From contig JBDSND010000091.1 in NCBI GenBank assembly GCA_039915505.1, positions 1 to 17,200 on the forward strand: a stretch of 17,200 bases of DNA, given 5' to 3'. Below the pieces are notes generated by a model. It was not told the origin of the DNA. It made no database searches and saw only the letters and a list, made by a program, of their open reading frames with translations. Below are positions 6,966-14,259 of this stretch, one piece after another. The stretch is from CAIWHR01 sp039915505 (lineage in GTDB: Bacteria > Pseudomonadota > Gammaproteobacteria > Burkholderiales > Casimicrobiaceae). The number at the start of each line of letters is the position of its first letter. The first letter of the stretch is position 1. Made by a program: the position numbers and the translations under genes.

Positions 6966-8087
6966 ATGGCCAAGGACGCGCTCGTCTCGGAAGAGCTGGC
7001 GAAAAAGTTCGCTACCGAAAAGGAAACGCCCTATACCCGCTGGGTCCGCGACACCGAAGGGCTCGACATCGTCAGCGCGCACTACGTCCGCAATCTCAAC
7101 ACGGTAGATTTGAAGCCGTGGGCACGGCGCGGCGGGCGCGGGGTGTTCATCAATCACGAGGCCTCGCGCACGTCCAACGATTGCTATGTGTGCGAGATCC
7201 CCGCCGGCAAGGAGCTCGCGCCACAGCGGCAGCTGTTCGAGGAAATGATCTACGTCCTGTCCGGACGCGGCTCGACCAGCGTCTGGAACGACGCCGGGGA
7301 CCGGATCACCTTCGAATGGAAGGCCGGGTCGCTCTTCGCCATTCCGATCAATGCCTGGCATCAGCACTTCAACGGCTCGGGCAAGGAGCCGGCGCGCTAC
7401 GTCGCCGTGACCAACGCCCCGCCGGTGATCAACCTGTACGAGGACCTGGAGTTCGTGTTCAACACTGCCCACGACTTCAAGAGCCGCTTCAACGGCGAGC
7501 CGGACTACTTCGCCAACAAGGGCGAGCAGAAGGGCCTGCTGCTGGAGACGAACTTCGTCGCCGACGCAGTCAACCTGCCGTTGATCAGCGCCAAGGAGCG
7601 TGGTGCCGGTGGCGGCCACATCCGCTTCAACATGGCCAAGGGATCCATGAACAGTCACATTTCCCAGTTCCCGGTGGGCACCTACAAGAAGGCGCATTGC
7701 CACGGTCCCGGCGCCCACGTGATCATCCTCTCGGGCGAGGGCTACAGCCTCATGTGGTTGGAAGGGGAGGAGCCGCGGCGCTACGAGTGGGAAGTGGGCT
7801 CCATGATCGTGCCGCCGAACCTGTGGTTCCACCAGCACTTCAATACCGGCCAGACCCCCGCGCGTTATCTCGCCTTCAAGCATGAGGTGGTGTCCATCAG
7901 GAATGCCCAGGGGGTTCCAAAGGCCTGGATCAGCCGGCGGGTGGGCGGTGACCAGATCGATTACGCCGACGAGTTGCCGGTCGTTCGCGAGCTCTTCTCC
8001 GATGCCCTGTCCAGGCACGATCTACAGCCGCGGATGGACGATGCGTATCAGGCGGAGTTGGCAGATTTACCACCCAAGGTTGCCTGA
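6966..8087 (+). CDS. Bicupin protein (gentisate dioxygenase-like architecture)
   Basis: 373 residues. The ATG at 6966 follows AGGAG (6955-6959) by six bases. Two cupin domains lie in tandem. The N-terminal domain (about 85-165) has PQRQLFEEMIYVLSGRG in motif 1, with both HxH histidines replaced by Gln, and AWHQHFNGS in motif 2. The C-terminal domain (about 235-320) has KKAHCHGPGAHVIILSGEG with intact HxH and a further His in place of the usual Glu, and WFHQHFNTG in motif 2. So only the C-terminal domain looks able to hold a metal in the canonical way. The size and double-cupin layout recall gentisate and 1-hydroxy-2-naphthoate dioxygenases, but the motifs differ enough that this reaction should not be assigned. 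It closes the cupin run; a 245-nt gap with possible promoter signals follows. Confidence 0.85.
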   Translation: MAKDALVSEELAKKFATEKETPYTRWVRDTEGLDIVSAHYVRNLNTVDLKPWARRGGRGVFINHEASRTSNDCYVCEIPAGKELAPQRQLFEEMIYVLSGRGSTSVWNDAGDRITFEWKAGSLFAIPINAWHQHFNGSGKEPARYVAVTNAPPVINLYEDLEFVFNTAHDFKSRFNGEPDYFANKGEQKGLLLETNFVADAVNLPLISAKERGAGGGHIRFNMAKGSMNSHISQFPVGTYKKAHCHGPGAHVIILSGEGYSLMWLEGEEPRRYEWEVGSMIVPPNLWFHQHFNTGQTPARYLAFKHEVVSIRNAQGVPKAWISRRVGGDQIDYADELPVVRELFSDALSRHDLQPRMDDAYQAELADLPPKVA

Positions 8088-8110
8088 CGACGAAATTCTG
8101 TTGTTTTGCC

Positions 8111-8140
8111 TTGACACGTCAGGGGCCGGTTGGGCACCCT
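8111..8140 (+). promoter_or_regulatory. Candidate sigma-70 promoter, -35 TTGACA
   Basis: TTGACA at 8111-8116 is a perfect -35 hexamer. The best -10 candidate at 18-nt spacing is CACCCT (8135-8140), which keeps only A2 and T6 of TATAAT, so the promoter is weak or activator-dependent if real. Transcription would run into the porin gene with a leader of about 190 nt. Confidence 0.3.
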
Positions 8141-8246
8141 ACCGTCAGTGTTCTGATTCGTAGATCGTTGTTCCGCATGGAAGAATTAGGCGGTGCGGCA
8201 GAATCCAAGTCCCGCTCGCGGCAAAGCGTCGCAGGATCGCAAATGC

Positions 8247-8258
8247 GCCGTTAACGGC
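8247..8258. promoter_or_regulatory. 12-bp perfect palindrome, possible operator
   Basis: GCCGTTAACGGC reads the same on both strands. It lies between the TTGACA element and the porin start, where a dimeric regulator could bind. No regulator gene is in the window to pair with it. Confidence 0.3.
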
Positions 8259-8332
8259 CCGTACCGCGTACCAGAACTTGACCATGGGCCGCGTTGGCCT
8301 CGCCACATCTTTATCATCCAGAGGAGGCGTAC

Positions 8333-9535
8333 ATGCTGCACAAGAAGAAGCTGCTGGCCCTAGCGCTCGCGTCGGCGGCGGCGGTCCCCGCCATGAGCCA
8401 CGCGCAGTCGTCCAACGTCACCCTCTACGGCAGGTTCTACCCGGAGCTGGTCGTGGGCCGGGCCACGGGCGGCACGGCCCCGGGCACGCCCCTCGCCACC
8501 ATGTCCAATGCAGCGGGTTCGCCAAGCGATTCGCCCACCATCTACTCCGTTCAAGCCAATAACTCCCGTCTGGGGGTGAAGGGCAAGGAACGGATCACCA
8601 GCACCCTCACGGCGATCTTCCAGCTGGAGAGCCGTATCGACGTCGACACCGGCGGCAGTCCGCTCGCTTCCCGCGACACGTTCGTTGGACTGGAGAGCGA
8701 AGTCTGGGGCACCGTCAAGCTCGGCTTCTTCGACACCGTCTACAAGGAGCTAGGCGACAACATCTCGCTGCTCGGTGTGGCCAGCGGCAATTTCGTCTCG
8801 AACAGCACCGTGCTCTCGAAGTCGCCGCTCAACACCAGCTCGTCGGCCAGCTTCCATCTGCGCCGCAGTAATAGCGTGGAGTACGAAACTCCGGACTTTC
8901 GCGGTCTGAGTGCGCTGATCCAGTACTCGCCCGACGAGGCGAAGACGAACCAGCGCAATGCCTATCTCGTGTCGACGGGCGTCAAGTACGAACACGGTCC
9001 GCTCACGGCGTCGGTCGCATTCGAGCAGCACCGCGATCTGTTCGGCGGCTCCAGGAACTCCAAGTCGTCGATCTCCAATTTCAGCGATCTCAACGCCCGT
9101 TCCAAGGATCGCGCGGTCCGCGGCATGCTGCAGTACAAGTGGGGCGGGACCACCTTCGAGGCGGACATTGCCCATCTCGAGTGGAAGGAAACGGGTGGCG
9201 CGGTGGGCCGGTTCGAGAAGTACAAGCACTACTCGTATCTTGTCGGCGTCGATCACCGCATGGGGCCTTGGCGTTTCGGCGCCAGCTACATCTGGGCCGG
9301 CAACGGCGATTGCTCGCTGGTGGGTGGGGTCAACTGCTCCACCGACGGCCTCGAAGGCAACCAGATCAACGTCGGCGCTTCATACGCACTTTCCAAGCGC
9401 ACGCAGGTGTTCCTGATCGCTGCACGGCTCAACAACGGCAAGTCGGCGCGCTACAACAACGCTGACTGGCTGAACACCGTCCAGCCGGGCCAGGACATCA
9501 CCCAGGGCGCACTGGGTCTGTCGCACTCGTTCTAA
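8333..9535 (+). CDS. Outer-membrane general porin (Burkholderia-type, Gram-negative porin family)
   Basis: 400 residues. The ATG at 8333 follows AGGAGG (8322-8327) by five bases; an in-frame TTG at 8294 is dismissed because it would put 13 residues before the signal peptide. Residues 1-24 are a signal peptide (KKK then LLALALASAAA, cleavage SHA|QS). The mature protein opens with SSNVTLYGRF, the hallmark first strand of betaproteobacterial porins, and ends in an aromatic Phe (GLSHSF), the signal for outer-membrane insertion by the BAM machinery. A long LESRIDVDTGG segment and alternating strands fit a 16-stranded trimeric porin. It forms a passive channel, probably for the small solutes captured by the binding proteins encoded next. 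Its position between the cupins and an SBP array suggests a substrate-linked porin. Confidence 0.93.
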   Translation: MLHKKKLLALALASAAAVPAMSHAQSSNVTLYGRFYPELVVGRATGGTAPGTPLATMSNAAGSPSDSPTIYSVQANNSRLGVKGKERITSTLTAIFQLESRIDVDTGGSPLASRDTFVGLESEVWGTVKLGFFDTVYKELGDNISLLGVASGNFVSNSTVLSKSPLNTSSSASFHLRRSNSVEYETPDFRGLSALIQYSPDEAKTNQRNAYLVSTGVKYEHGPLTASVAFEQHRDLFGGSRNSKSSISNFSDLNARSKDRAVRGMLQYKWGGTTFEADIAHLEWKETGGAVGRFEKYKHYSYLVGVDHRMGPWRFGASYIWAGNGDCSLVGGVNCSTDGLEGNQINVGASYALSKRTQVFLIAARLNNGKSARYNNADWLNTVQPGQDITQGALGLSHSF

Positions 9536-9546
9536 AAGCTCGAAAC

Positions 9547-9570
9547 GGCTCCGGGCGCACGCCCGGGGCC
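9547..9570 (+). terminator. GC-rich hairpin after the porin, possible terminator
   Basis: GGCTCCGGGC (9547-9556) pairs with GCCCGGGGCC (9561-9570) over ten positions, one being T-G, around a GCAC loop, 12 nt after the porin stop. No T-run follows, so it may attenuate or protect the transcript rather than end it. The rest of the 189-nt gap holds a weaker stem at 9677-9706 (CTGCATGC with GCGTGCAG) and the SBP3 ribosome site. Confidence 0.45.
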
Positions 9571-9724
9571 GTGCACGACCCGACACCGGTCCGGGTGTGC
9601 CGACCCGGTGGGTGCTCACCCGCGAAGTGCTCCGGCCCCGCGAGCGCAGCCCAACCTCAGATCTCCCTGCGAGCCCCTGCATGCACCGCCGCCGTGGCGC
9701 GTGCAGTCATTTAGGAGTCCGGCC

Positions 9725-10816
9725 ATGATCCGATTCGCTGCCGTAGCCTCGCGGCTTGCTTCCACGGCCTTCCTGGCGGTCGTCCTGGTGTCGATGTTCG
9801 CACCGAACGCATCGGGCCAGGCGAAGTCCAAGAACGAGGCGATCTACATGTACCAGGGTGCCGATCGCGACGCCCGCATCCTTGCGCAAGCCAAGAAGGA
9901 GGGTAGCGTCGTCATCTACACCTCTCTGAACCTCAAGGATTCGGTGCCGCTGACCGAGGTGTTCGAGAAGAAATTCGGCGTCAAGGTGGTTCTGTGGCGA
10001 GCGAGTAGCGAGAAGGTGGTGCAGCGCGCCGTCACCGAGGCACGCGGGAACCGCTTCACGCCGGACGTGTTCGAAACCAACGGCCCGGAGATGGAAGCGC
10101 TCTACCGGGAAAAGCTGCTCGAGCCGTTCTACAGCCCCACCTTCAAGGATCTTCCGCCCGAGGCATTCCCCACGCACCGCCACTACGTCCCCGACCGGTT
10201 CAACTTCTTTGTCATCGGCTGGAACACCAACCTCGTTAAAGCCCAGGACGTGCCGGGCAGCTACCAGGACCTGCTGGATCCGAAGTGGAGCGGGAAGATC
10301 GGCATCGAAGCGTCCGACGTCGACTGGTTCGGGGCAATGGTGAAGCACATGGGCGAGCAGAAGGGGCTCGAGTACTTCCGCAAGATCGCCGCGCAGAAGC
10401 CCGAGATGCGTACCGGGCACACGTTGATGGCGGAGCTGGTGGCCTCTGGCGAGATTCCACTGGCGCTCACGATCTACAACCACAACATCGAGCGGCTCGA
10501 GGTGAAGGGAGCTCCGGTGAAATGGAAAGCGCTCGATCCTACTTTCGGCCGGCCGCAAGGCGTAGGCGTCGCCAAGCACGCCCCGCATCCGTATGCGGCG
10601 TTGCTGTTCGCCGATTTCCTGCTGTCGCGCGAAGGCCAGGAAATCATCAAGCAACGCGGGCGGGTGCCGTCGGCGATGTCGATCGACAGCCCGCTCAACA
10701 AGTTCAAGTACCAGACCATCGATCCGGTGATCGTGCTCGACGAGGAAAAGAAGTGGGAAGCCCTGTGGTCCCAGCTCTTCCTGGGTGGCAGGGCCGTCGA
10801 GAAGGAAAAGGAATAG
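9725..10816 (+). CDS. Periplasmic solute-binding protein 3 (iron(III)-type SBP family)
   Basis: 363 residues. The ATG at 9725 follows GGAG (9714-9717) by seven bases. The signal peptide is residues 1-31 (STAFLAVVLVSMFA, cleavage near ASG|QA). The mature protein holds VVIYTS 62-67, FEKKFGVKVVLWRASSEKVVQR 80-101, TNGPEMEALYREK 118-130, LLDPKWSGKIGIEAS 183-197, SGEIPLALTIYNH 241-253 and the late APHPYAALLFADF. It is the most diverged of the six in places: VIGWNTN replaces the usual AQAYNT, RTGHTLMAELV replaces RKGHTLLTNLV, and His253 stands where most paralogs have Tyr or Phe. This suggests a changed ligand pocket. It opens a run of three adjacent SBP genes directly after the porin. Confidence 0.88.
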   Translation: MIRFAAVASRLASTAFLAVVLVSMFAPNASGQAKSKNEAIYMYQGADRDARILAQAKKEGSVVIYTSLNLKDSVPLTEVFEKKFGVKVVLWRASSEKVVQRAVTEARGNRFTPDVFETNGPEMEALYREKLLEPFYSPTFKDLPPEAFPTHRHYVPDRFNFFVIGWNTNLVKAQDVPGSYQDLLDPKWSGKIGIEASDVDWFGAMVKHMGEQKGLEYFRKIAAQKPEMRTGHTLMAELVASGEIPLALTIYNHNIERLEVKGAPVKWKALDPTFGRPQGVGVAKHAPHPYAALLFADFLLSREGQEIIKQRGRVPSAMSIDSPLNKFKYQTIDPVIVLDEEKKWEALWSQLFLGGRAVEKEKE

Positions 10817-10843
10817 CCATCGTCGGACCGGCCATCGGAAACC

Positions 10844-10850
10844 AAGGAGG
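10844..10850 (+). promoter_or_regulatory. Strong Shine-Dalgarno AAGGAGG of SBP4
   Basis: AAGGAGG ends six bases before the ATG at 10857. It fixes this start over an in-frame upstream ATG at 10785 that lies inside the SBP3 gene. Confidence 0.75.
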
Positions 10851-10856
10851 ATTGCC

Positions 10857-11963
10857 ATGAAGCCATCAATTGCACGTATCGCCACTCTGTCCCGGAAGCC
10901 GGGCCGCGGGGTGCGCGCCACGGTCGCCGCCGTCCTGGTTGCGGGTCTGGTCGGCGCGGGCAGCGTCGTCGCGCAGGGCGCCGCACCCAGCGGCATCGGC
11001 CTCGCTACCTACCAGGGTGCCGACCGCATGCAGCGCATCATCGACGGCGCCAAGAAAGAGGGCGAGGTCTCGATCTACACCTCGGCCCCAGTCGACGACA
11101 TGAAGGCGCTGGCCGACGCGTTCGAGAAGAAGTACGGCGTCAAGGTAAAGGTCTGGCGCGCCAGCTCGGAAAAGGTGCTGCAACGCGGCGTCACCGAGGC
11201 CCGCGCCGGGCGTTTCGATGCGGATGTGTTCGAGACCAACGGCCCGGAGATGGAAGCCCTGGTGCGGGAAAAGGTCCTCACCCCGGTACAGTCCTCGACC
11301 GTCAAGGATCTCATCCCCGAGGCCAAGTTCCAGCACGACTCATGGGTGGGCTCGCGGCTCAACATCTTTGCCTTCGCTTACAACACCAACCTGGTCAAGA
11401 AGGAGGAGCTGCCGAAGAAGTTCGAGGATCTCCTGGATCCGCGGTGGAAGGGCCGTCTCGGCATCGAGGCCGAGGACGCCGACTGGTACGCCGGGGTCTG
11501 CGCCCAGCTTGGCGGCCAGGAGAAGTGCACCAAGCTGTGGAAGGATATCGTCGCCAAGAATGGCATGTCGGTGCGCAAGGGCCATACGCTGCTCACCAAC
11601 CTCGTCGTTTCCGGTGAGATCCCGATGTCGGTGACGGTCTATAACTACAAGGCCGAGCAGCTCAAGAACAAAGGCGCGCCGATCGACTGGTTCGTGATTC
11701 CGCCCGCCATCGCCCGTGCCAACGGCGTTGGCGTCGCGGCCAAGGCCGCGCATCCGCACGCAGCGCTGCTGTGGTACGAGTACGAGATCGGCGAGGAGGG
11801 CCAAAAGCTGCTGCTGTCGCGCGACTTCATCCCGACCAACAAGAAGGTGGAAACGAACTTGAACAAGTTCCCGCTCAAGTTCGTCGATCCGGCCGTGATG
11901 CTCGACCAGGGCCAGAAGTGGGAGAAGCTCTATCAGGAGACGTTCGGCGTGCAGGGGAAGTAG
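10857..11963 (+). CDS. Periplasmic solute-binding protein 4 (iron(III)-type SBP family)
   Basis: 368 residues. The N-terminus is long and basic (to about residue 20), followed by TVAAVLVAGLVGAG and cleavage near VVA|QG at 39. Blocks: SIYTS 72-76, FEKKYGVKVKVWRASSEKVLQR 89-110, GRFDADVFETNGPEMEAL 118-135, FAFAYNTN 171-178, LLDPRWKGRLGIEAED 192-207, RKGHTLLTNLV 240-250, SGEIPMSVTVYNYKAEQ 252-268 and AAHPHAALLWYEY. Two cysteines, C215 and C224 (VCAQLGGQEKC), occur in a segment where no paralog has Cys and could form a periplasmic disulfide. The start lies 40 nt after the SBP3 stop, so the genes are co-transcribed. The ligand is unknown. Confidence 0.88.
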   Translation: MKPSIARIATLSRKPGRGVRATVAAVLVAGLVGAGSVVAQGAAPSGIGLATYQGADRMQRIIDGAKKEGEVSIYTSAPVDDMKALADAFEKKYGVKVKVWRASSEKVLQRGVTEARAGRFDADVFETNGPEMEALVREKVLTPVQSSTVKDLIPEAKFQHDSWVGSRLNIFAFAYNTNLVKKEELPKKFEDLLDPRWKGRLGIEAEDADWYAGVCAQLGGQEKCTKLWKDIVAKNGMSVRKGHTLLTNLVVSGEIPMSVTVYNYKAEQLKNKGAPIDWFVIPPAIARANGVGVAAKAAHPHAALLWYEYEIGEEGQKLLLSRDFIPTNKKVETNLNKFPLKFVDPAVMLDQGQKWEKLYQETFGVQGK

Positions 11964-11995
11964 TCGCCGGCCGCTAACTCGCGAGGGAGCCGCCG

Positions 11996-13072
11996 ATGCG
12001 CTGCCTGTTTCGCTTCGCGCTGACCGTCGCGGCGCTGGGCCTGCTGGGCCCCCCGGGTTTCTCTCCGTTGCAGGGTTTGCACGCGCAACCGGCATCCCCG
12101 GTTGCACCCCTGTCGGAGCTCGCTCGCGACGCGGGCCCCGAGCGCTTGGCCCGCCTCGTCGCCGGGGCGCGCAAGGAAGGTGGTCTGCTGCTCTATACCA
12201 CCATTCCGCCGGCCAATCTCGACCGCCTCACGGCGGATTTCGAGAAGCGCCATGGCGTCAAGGTCCAGGTTTGGCGCGCGGGCAGTGACAAGGTCGTCGC
12301 CCGGGCACTGGGCGAGGCGCGGGCCAACCGCCACGATGCCGACGCCATCATCGTCGGTGCCCCCGAACTCGAGGCCCTTCACGGCGAGGGCCTGCTGCAG
12401 GAAGTGCGCTCGGGCGCGCATGCGCAGCTCGTGCCGGGAGCCCTGCCGGCGCACTTGGGCTACGCGCCGGTCTATCTCAACCTGTTCGCGCAGGCCTACA
12501 ACACCGACAAGGTCAAGCGCGAGGAGCTGCCGAAGACGCTGGCCGACCTGCTCGATCCGCGCTGGAAGGGTCGCCTCGGCATCGAGGGCAAGAACCAGGA
12601 GTGGTTCCAGGCGGTCGTGCAGGACCTGGGCGAGGCGCGCGGTCTCGCCCTTTTCCAGGAGCTCGTCGCCAAGAACGGCGTGTCCGTACGCATTGGCAAT
12701 TCCGTCCTCACCAACCTGGTCGCCTCGGGCGAGGTGCCGTTCGCCCTCACCGTGCACAGCTACATGCCCGAGCTCCTCAAGCGCAAGGGCGCACCGATCG
12801 ACTGGATGGTGCTCGAGCCGGCGGTGGTCCGCGCCAACGCGATCGGCGTGCTGCGTCGCGCCCCGCATCCGCACGCGGCGCTGCTGTTCTACGAATACAT
12901 GCTGACCGACGGCCAGAAGCTGCTCGCCGAGATGGCCTACATCCCCGCGGTACGCGCCGACGATTCGCCGCTCAAGGGCTTGCGCGTGCGTATGCTCGAT
13001 GCGCGCGAGGTGCTTACCGACAGCGATCGCTGGACGCGGCTTTTCGAAACCACCCTGCGCGGCGCCCGGTGA
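11996..13072 (+). CDS. Periplasmic solute-binding protein 5 (iron(III)-type SBP family)
   Basis: 358 residues. The ATG at 11996 follows GAGGGAG (11983-11989) by six bases. The signal peptide is residues 1-30 (FALTVAALGLLGPPG, cleavage LHA|QP). Blocks: LLLYTT 65-70 (Thr in place of the last Ser), FEKRHGVKVQVWRAGSDKVVARALGEA within 82-108, GAPELEALHGE 121-131, LFAQAYNT 163-170, LLDPRWKGRLGIEG 185-198, IGNSVLTNLV 233-242 and SGEVPFALTVHSYMPE 244-259. His254 replaces the Tyr found in all other paralogs, while Tyr256 is kept, and IGNS replaces KGHT as in SBP1 (SGNS), so SBP1 and SBP5 may share a ligand type. The stop is two bases before the ATG of the cyclodeaminase-family gene, indicating coupling. 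Confidence 0.88.
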   Translation: MRCLFRFALTVAALGLLGPPGFSPLQGLHAQPASPVAPLSELARDAGPERLARLVAGARKEGGLLLYTTIPPANLDRLTADFEKRHGVKVQVWRAGSDKVVARALGEARANRHDADAIIVGAPELEALHGEGLLQEVRSGAHAQLVPGALPAHLGYAPVYLNLFAQAYNTDKVKREELPKTLADLLDPRWKGRLGIEGKNQEWFQAVVQDLGEARGLALFQELVAKNGVSVRIGNSVLTNLVASGEVPFALTVHSYMPELLKRKGAPIDWMVLEPAVVRANAIGVLRRAPHPHAALLFYEYMLTDGQKLLAEMAYIPAVRADDSPLKGLRVRMLDAREVLTDSDRWTRLFETTLRGAR

Positions 13073-13074
13073 CG

Positions 13075-14235
13075 ATGGCGGGCGTGCCGGATGCAGCGCT
13101 GCTGGCGGGCAAGGGCGGCACTACCGTGTCTGCGACGACCCTGCTGCTCGACAACGATGCGATCCGTGCCGTGCTGACGCCGCGGATGACCCGCGAGGCT
13201 CTCGATCGCGCCTACCGGGACCTCGCCGCGGGCGAGGGCGTGTGCCGGCCGCGCATCGACATCCGCATCCCCACCGCCACGCCCGGCCGCTTCTACCAGT
13301 GGGGGACGATGGAGGGCGGTTCGACGCGGGGCTACTTTGCGATCCGGATGAAATCGGACGTCATCTACGAGGAGACGCACGACGGCGCCCGCACCCAGGA
13401 AAAGTTCGCTGGCCGACCGGGACTTTTCTGCGGCCTCATTCTGCTGACCGACATCGCCACGGCACTGCCGCTCGCCCTGATCAACGACGGCGTGCTGCAG
13501 CACATGCGGGTCGCCGCCGACGGCGCGATCGGTGCGGACGTCATGGCGCGCGAAGGTCCCGTCACCCTGGGCATGCTGGGCTCGGGTGGCATGGCGCGGG
13601 CCCACGTTGCAGCGCTCAAGGAGGTGCGGCAGATCACCCGCATCCGGGTGTTCAGCCCGACGCCTGCGCACCGCGACCAGTTCGCCGCCGAGATGGAAGC
13701 GCTGCACGACATCCCCGCCGAAGCGGTCGACACCCCGCGTGCCGCGTGCGCCGATGCCGATATCCTCGCGGCCTGCACCGATTCCGCGGTGCCGGTCATT
13801 CGCGGCGAATGGCTCGCACCCGGCATGCACGTTATTTCCATCGGCGGACGACCGCACGCGTCGGCGCAGTCCCGCTTCGACGTCACCCTCCGCCTCGGCA
13901 CCGCCCCCGCTCCGGTGGGCCGGCCGGAGCTCGGCATCGCCGACGAGTACCTGGGCTATCTCGCCCGGCCCGACGATCCGGCGTGGCAGGATGTGCGCAT
14001 GGGCCGGCGCGCTCCCGCGGTCACGGGGCAGGGCCGCGACGTCATGTACGCCGATGTCGTCGCGGGACGCCATCCCGGGCGCCGGCGTGCCGACGAAATC
14101 ACGTACGCCGAGCGCGGCAACATCCAGGGCGCGCAGTTCCACGCCGTGGCGGCAGTTGCGTACGAAGAAGCACGCCGCCGCGGCCTCGGCCACCCGTTGC
14201 CGACCGCATGGTTTCTGCAGGACGTGCGGGACTGA
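13075..14235 (+). CDS. Ornithine cyclodeaminase/mu-crystallin family enzyme
   Basis: 386 residues from the ATG at 13075, two bases after the SBP5 stop. An in-frame GTG at 13126 (giving VSATTLLLDN) would fit the family N-terminus better and has AAGGG ten bases upstream, so the true start is uncertain. The NAD(P) fold is marked by LGMLGSGGMARAHVAAL (G169-x-G171-G172) near the middle, followed by DADILAACTDS and PV, the family's second signature. The N-terminal half holds the dimer and substrate part, with LTDIATALPLALINDG and RVAADGAIGADV matching the L-D-x-x-G-x-P-x-A and R-x-A-A patterns. Members act as ornithine cyclodeaminase, alanine dehydrogenase, ketimine reductase or opine-type synthase; the substrate is not readable here. 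With the dehydrogenase at 3043 it suggests an amino, imino or hydroxy acid step. Confidence 0.85.
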   Translation: MAGVPDAALLAGKGGTTVSATTLLLDNDAIRAVLTPRMTREALDRAYRDLAAGEGVCRPRIDIRIPTATPGRFYQWGTMEGGSTRGYFAIRMKSDVIYEETHDGARTQEKFAGRPGLFCGLILLTDIATALPLALINDGVLQHMRVAADGAIGADVMAREGPVTLGMLGSGGMARAHVAALKEVRQITRIRVFSPTPAHRDQFAAEMEALHDIPAEAVDTPRAACADADILAACTDSAVPVIRGEWLAPGMHVISIGGRPHASAQSRFDVTLRLGTAPAPVGRPELGIADEYLGYLARPDDPAWQDVRMGRRAPAVTGQGRDVMYADVVAGRHPGRRRADEITYAERGNIQGAQFHAVAAVAYEEARRRGLGHPLPTAWFLQDVRD

Positions 14236-14245
14236 CCCATCTTTC

Positions 14246-14254
14246 TAAGGAGGA
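14246..14254 (+). promoter_or_regulatory. Near-consensus Shine-Dalgarno of SBP6
   Basis: TAAGGAGGA matches the anti-Shine-Dalgarno complement at eight of nine bases, with GGAGG six bases before the ATG at 14260. This is the strongest site in the window and suggests high translation of this binding protein. Confidence 0.75.
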
Positions 14255-14259
14255 CCCTC

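Larger units (their letters stand above)
8088..8332 (+). other. Intergenic region upstream of the porin, probable promoter and leader
   Basis: This is the longest gene-free stretch in the window. It is less GC-rich than its surroundings in places and contains a perfect TTGACA, a perfect 12-bp palindrome GCCGTTAACGGC (8247-8258) and, just after it, GTACCGCGTAC. No convincing ORF, intrinsic terminator or structured RNA was recognised. Confidence 0.5.

Noticed and set aside
6966..8087. Gentisate 1,2-dioxygenase assignment of the bicupin
   Set aside because: Architecture fits, but the first domain lacks motif 1 histidines and the second differs in its third ligand; no maleylpyruvate pathway gene is adjacent.
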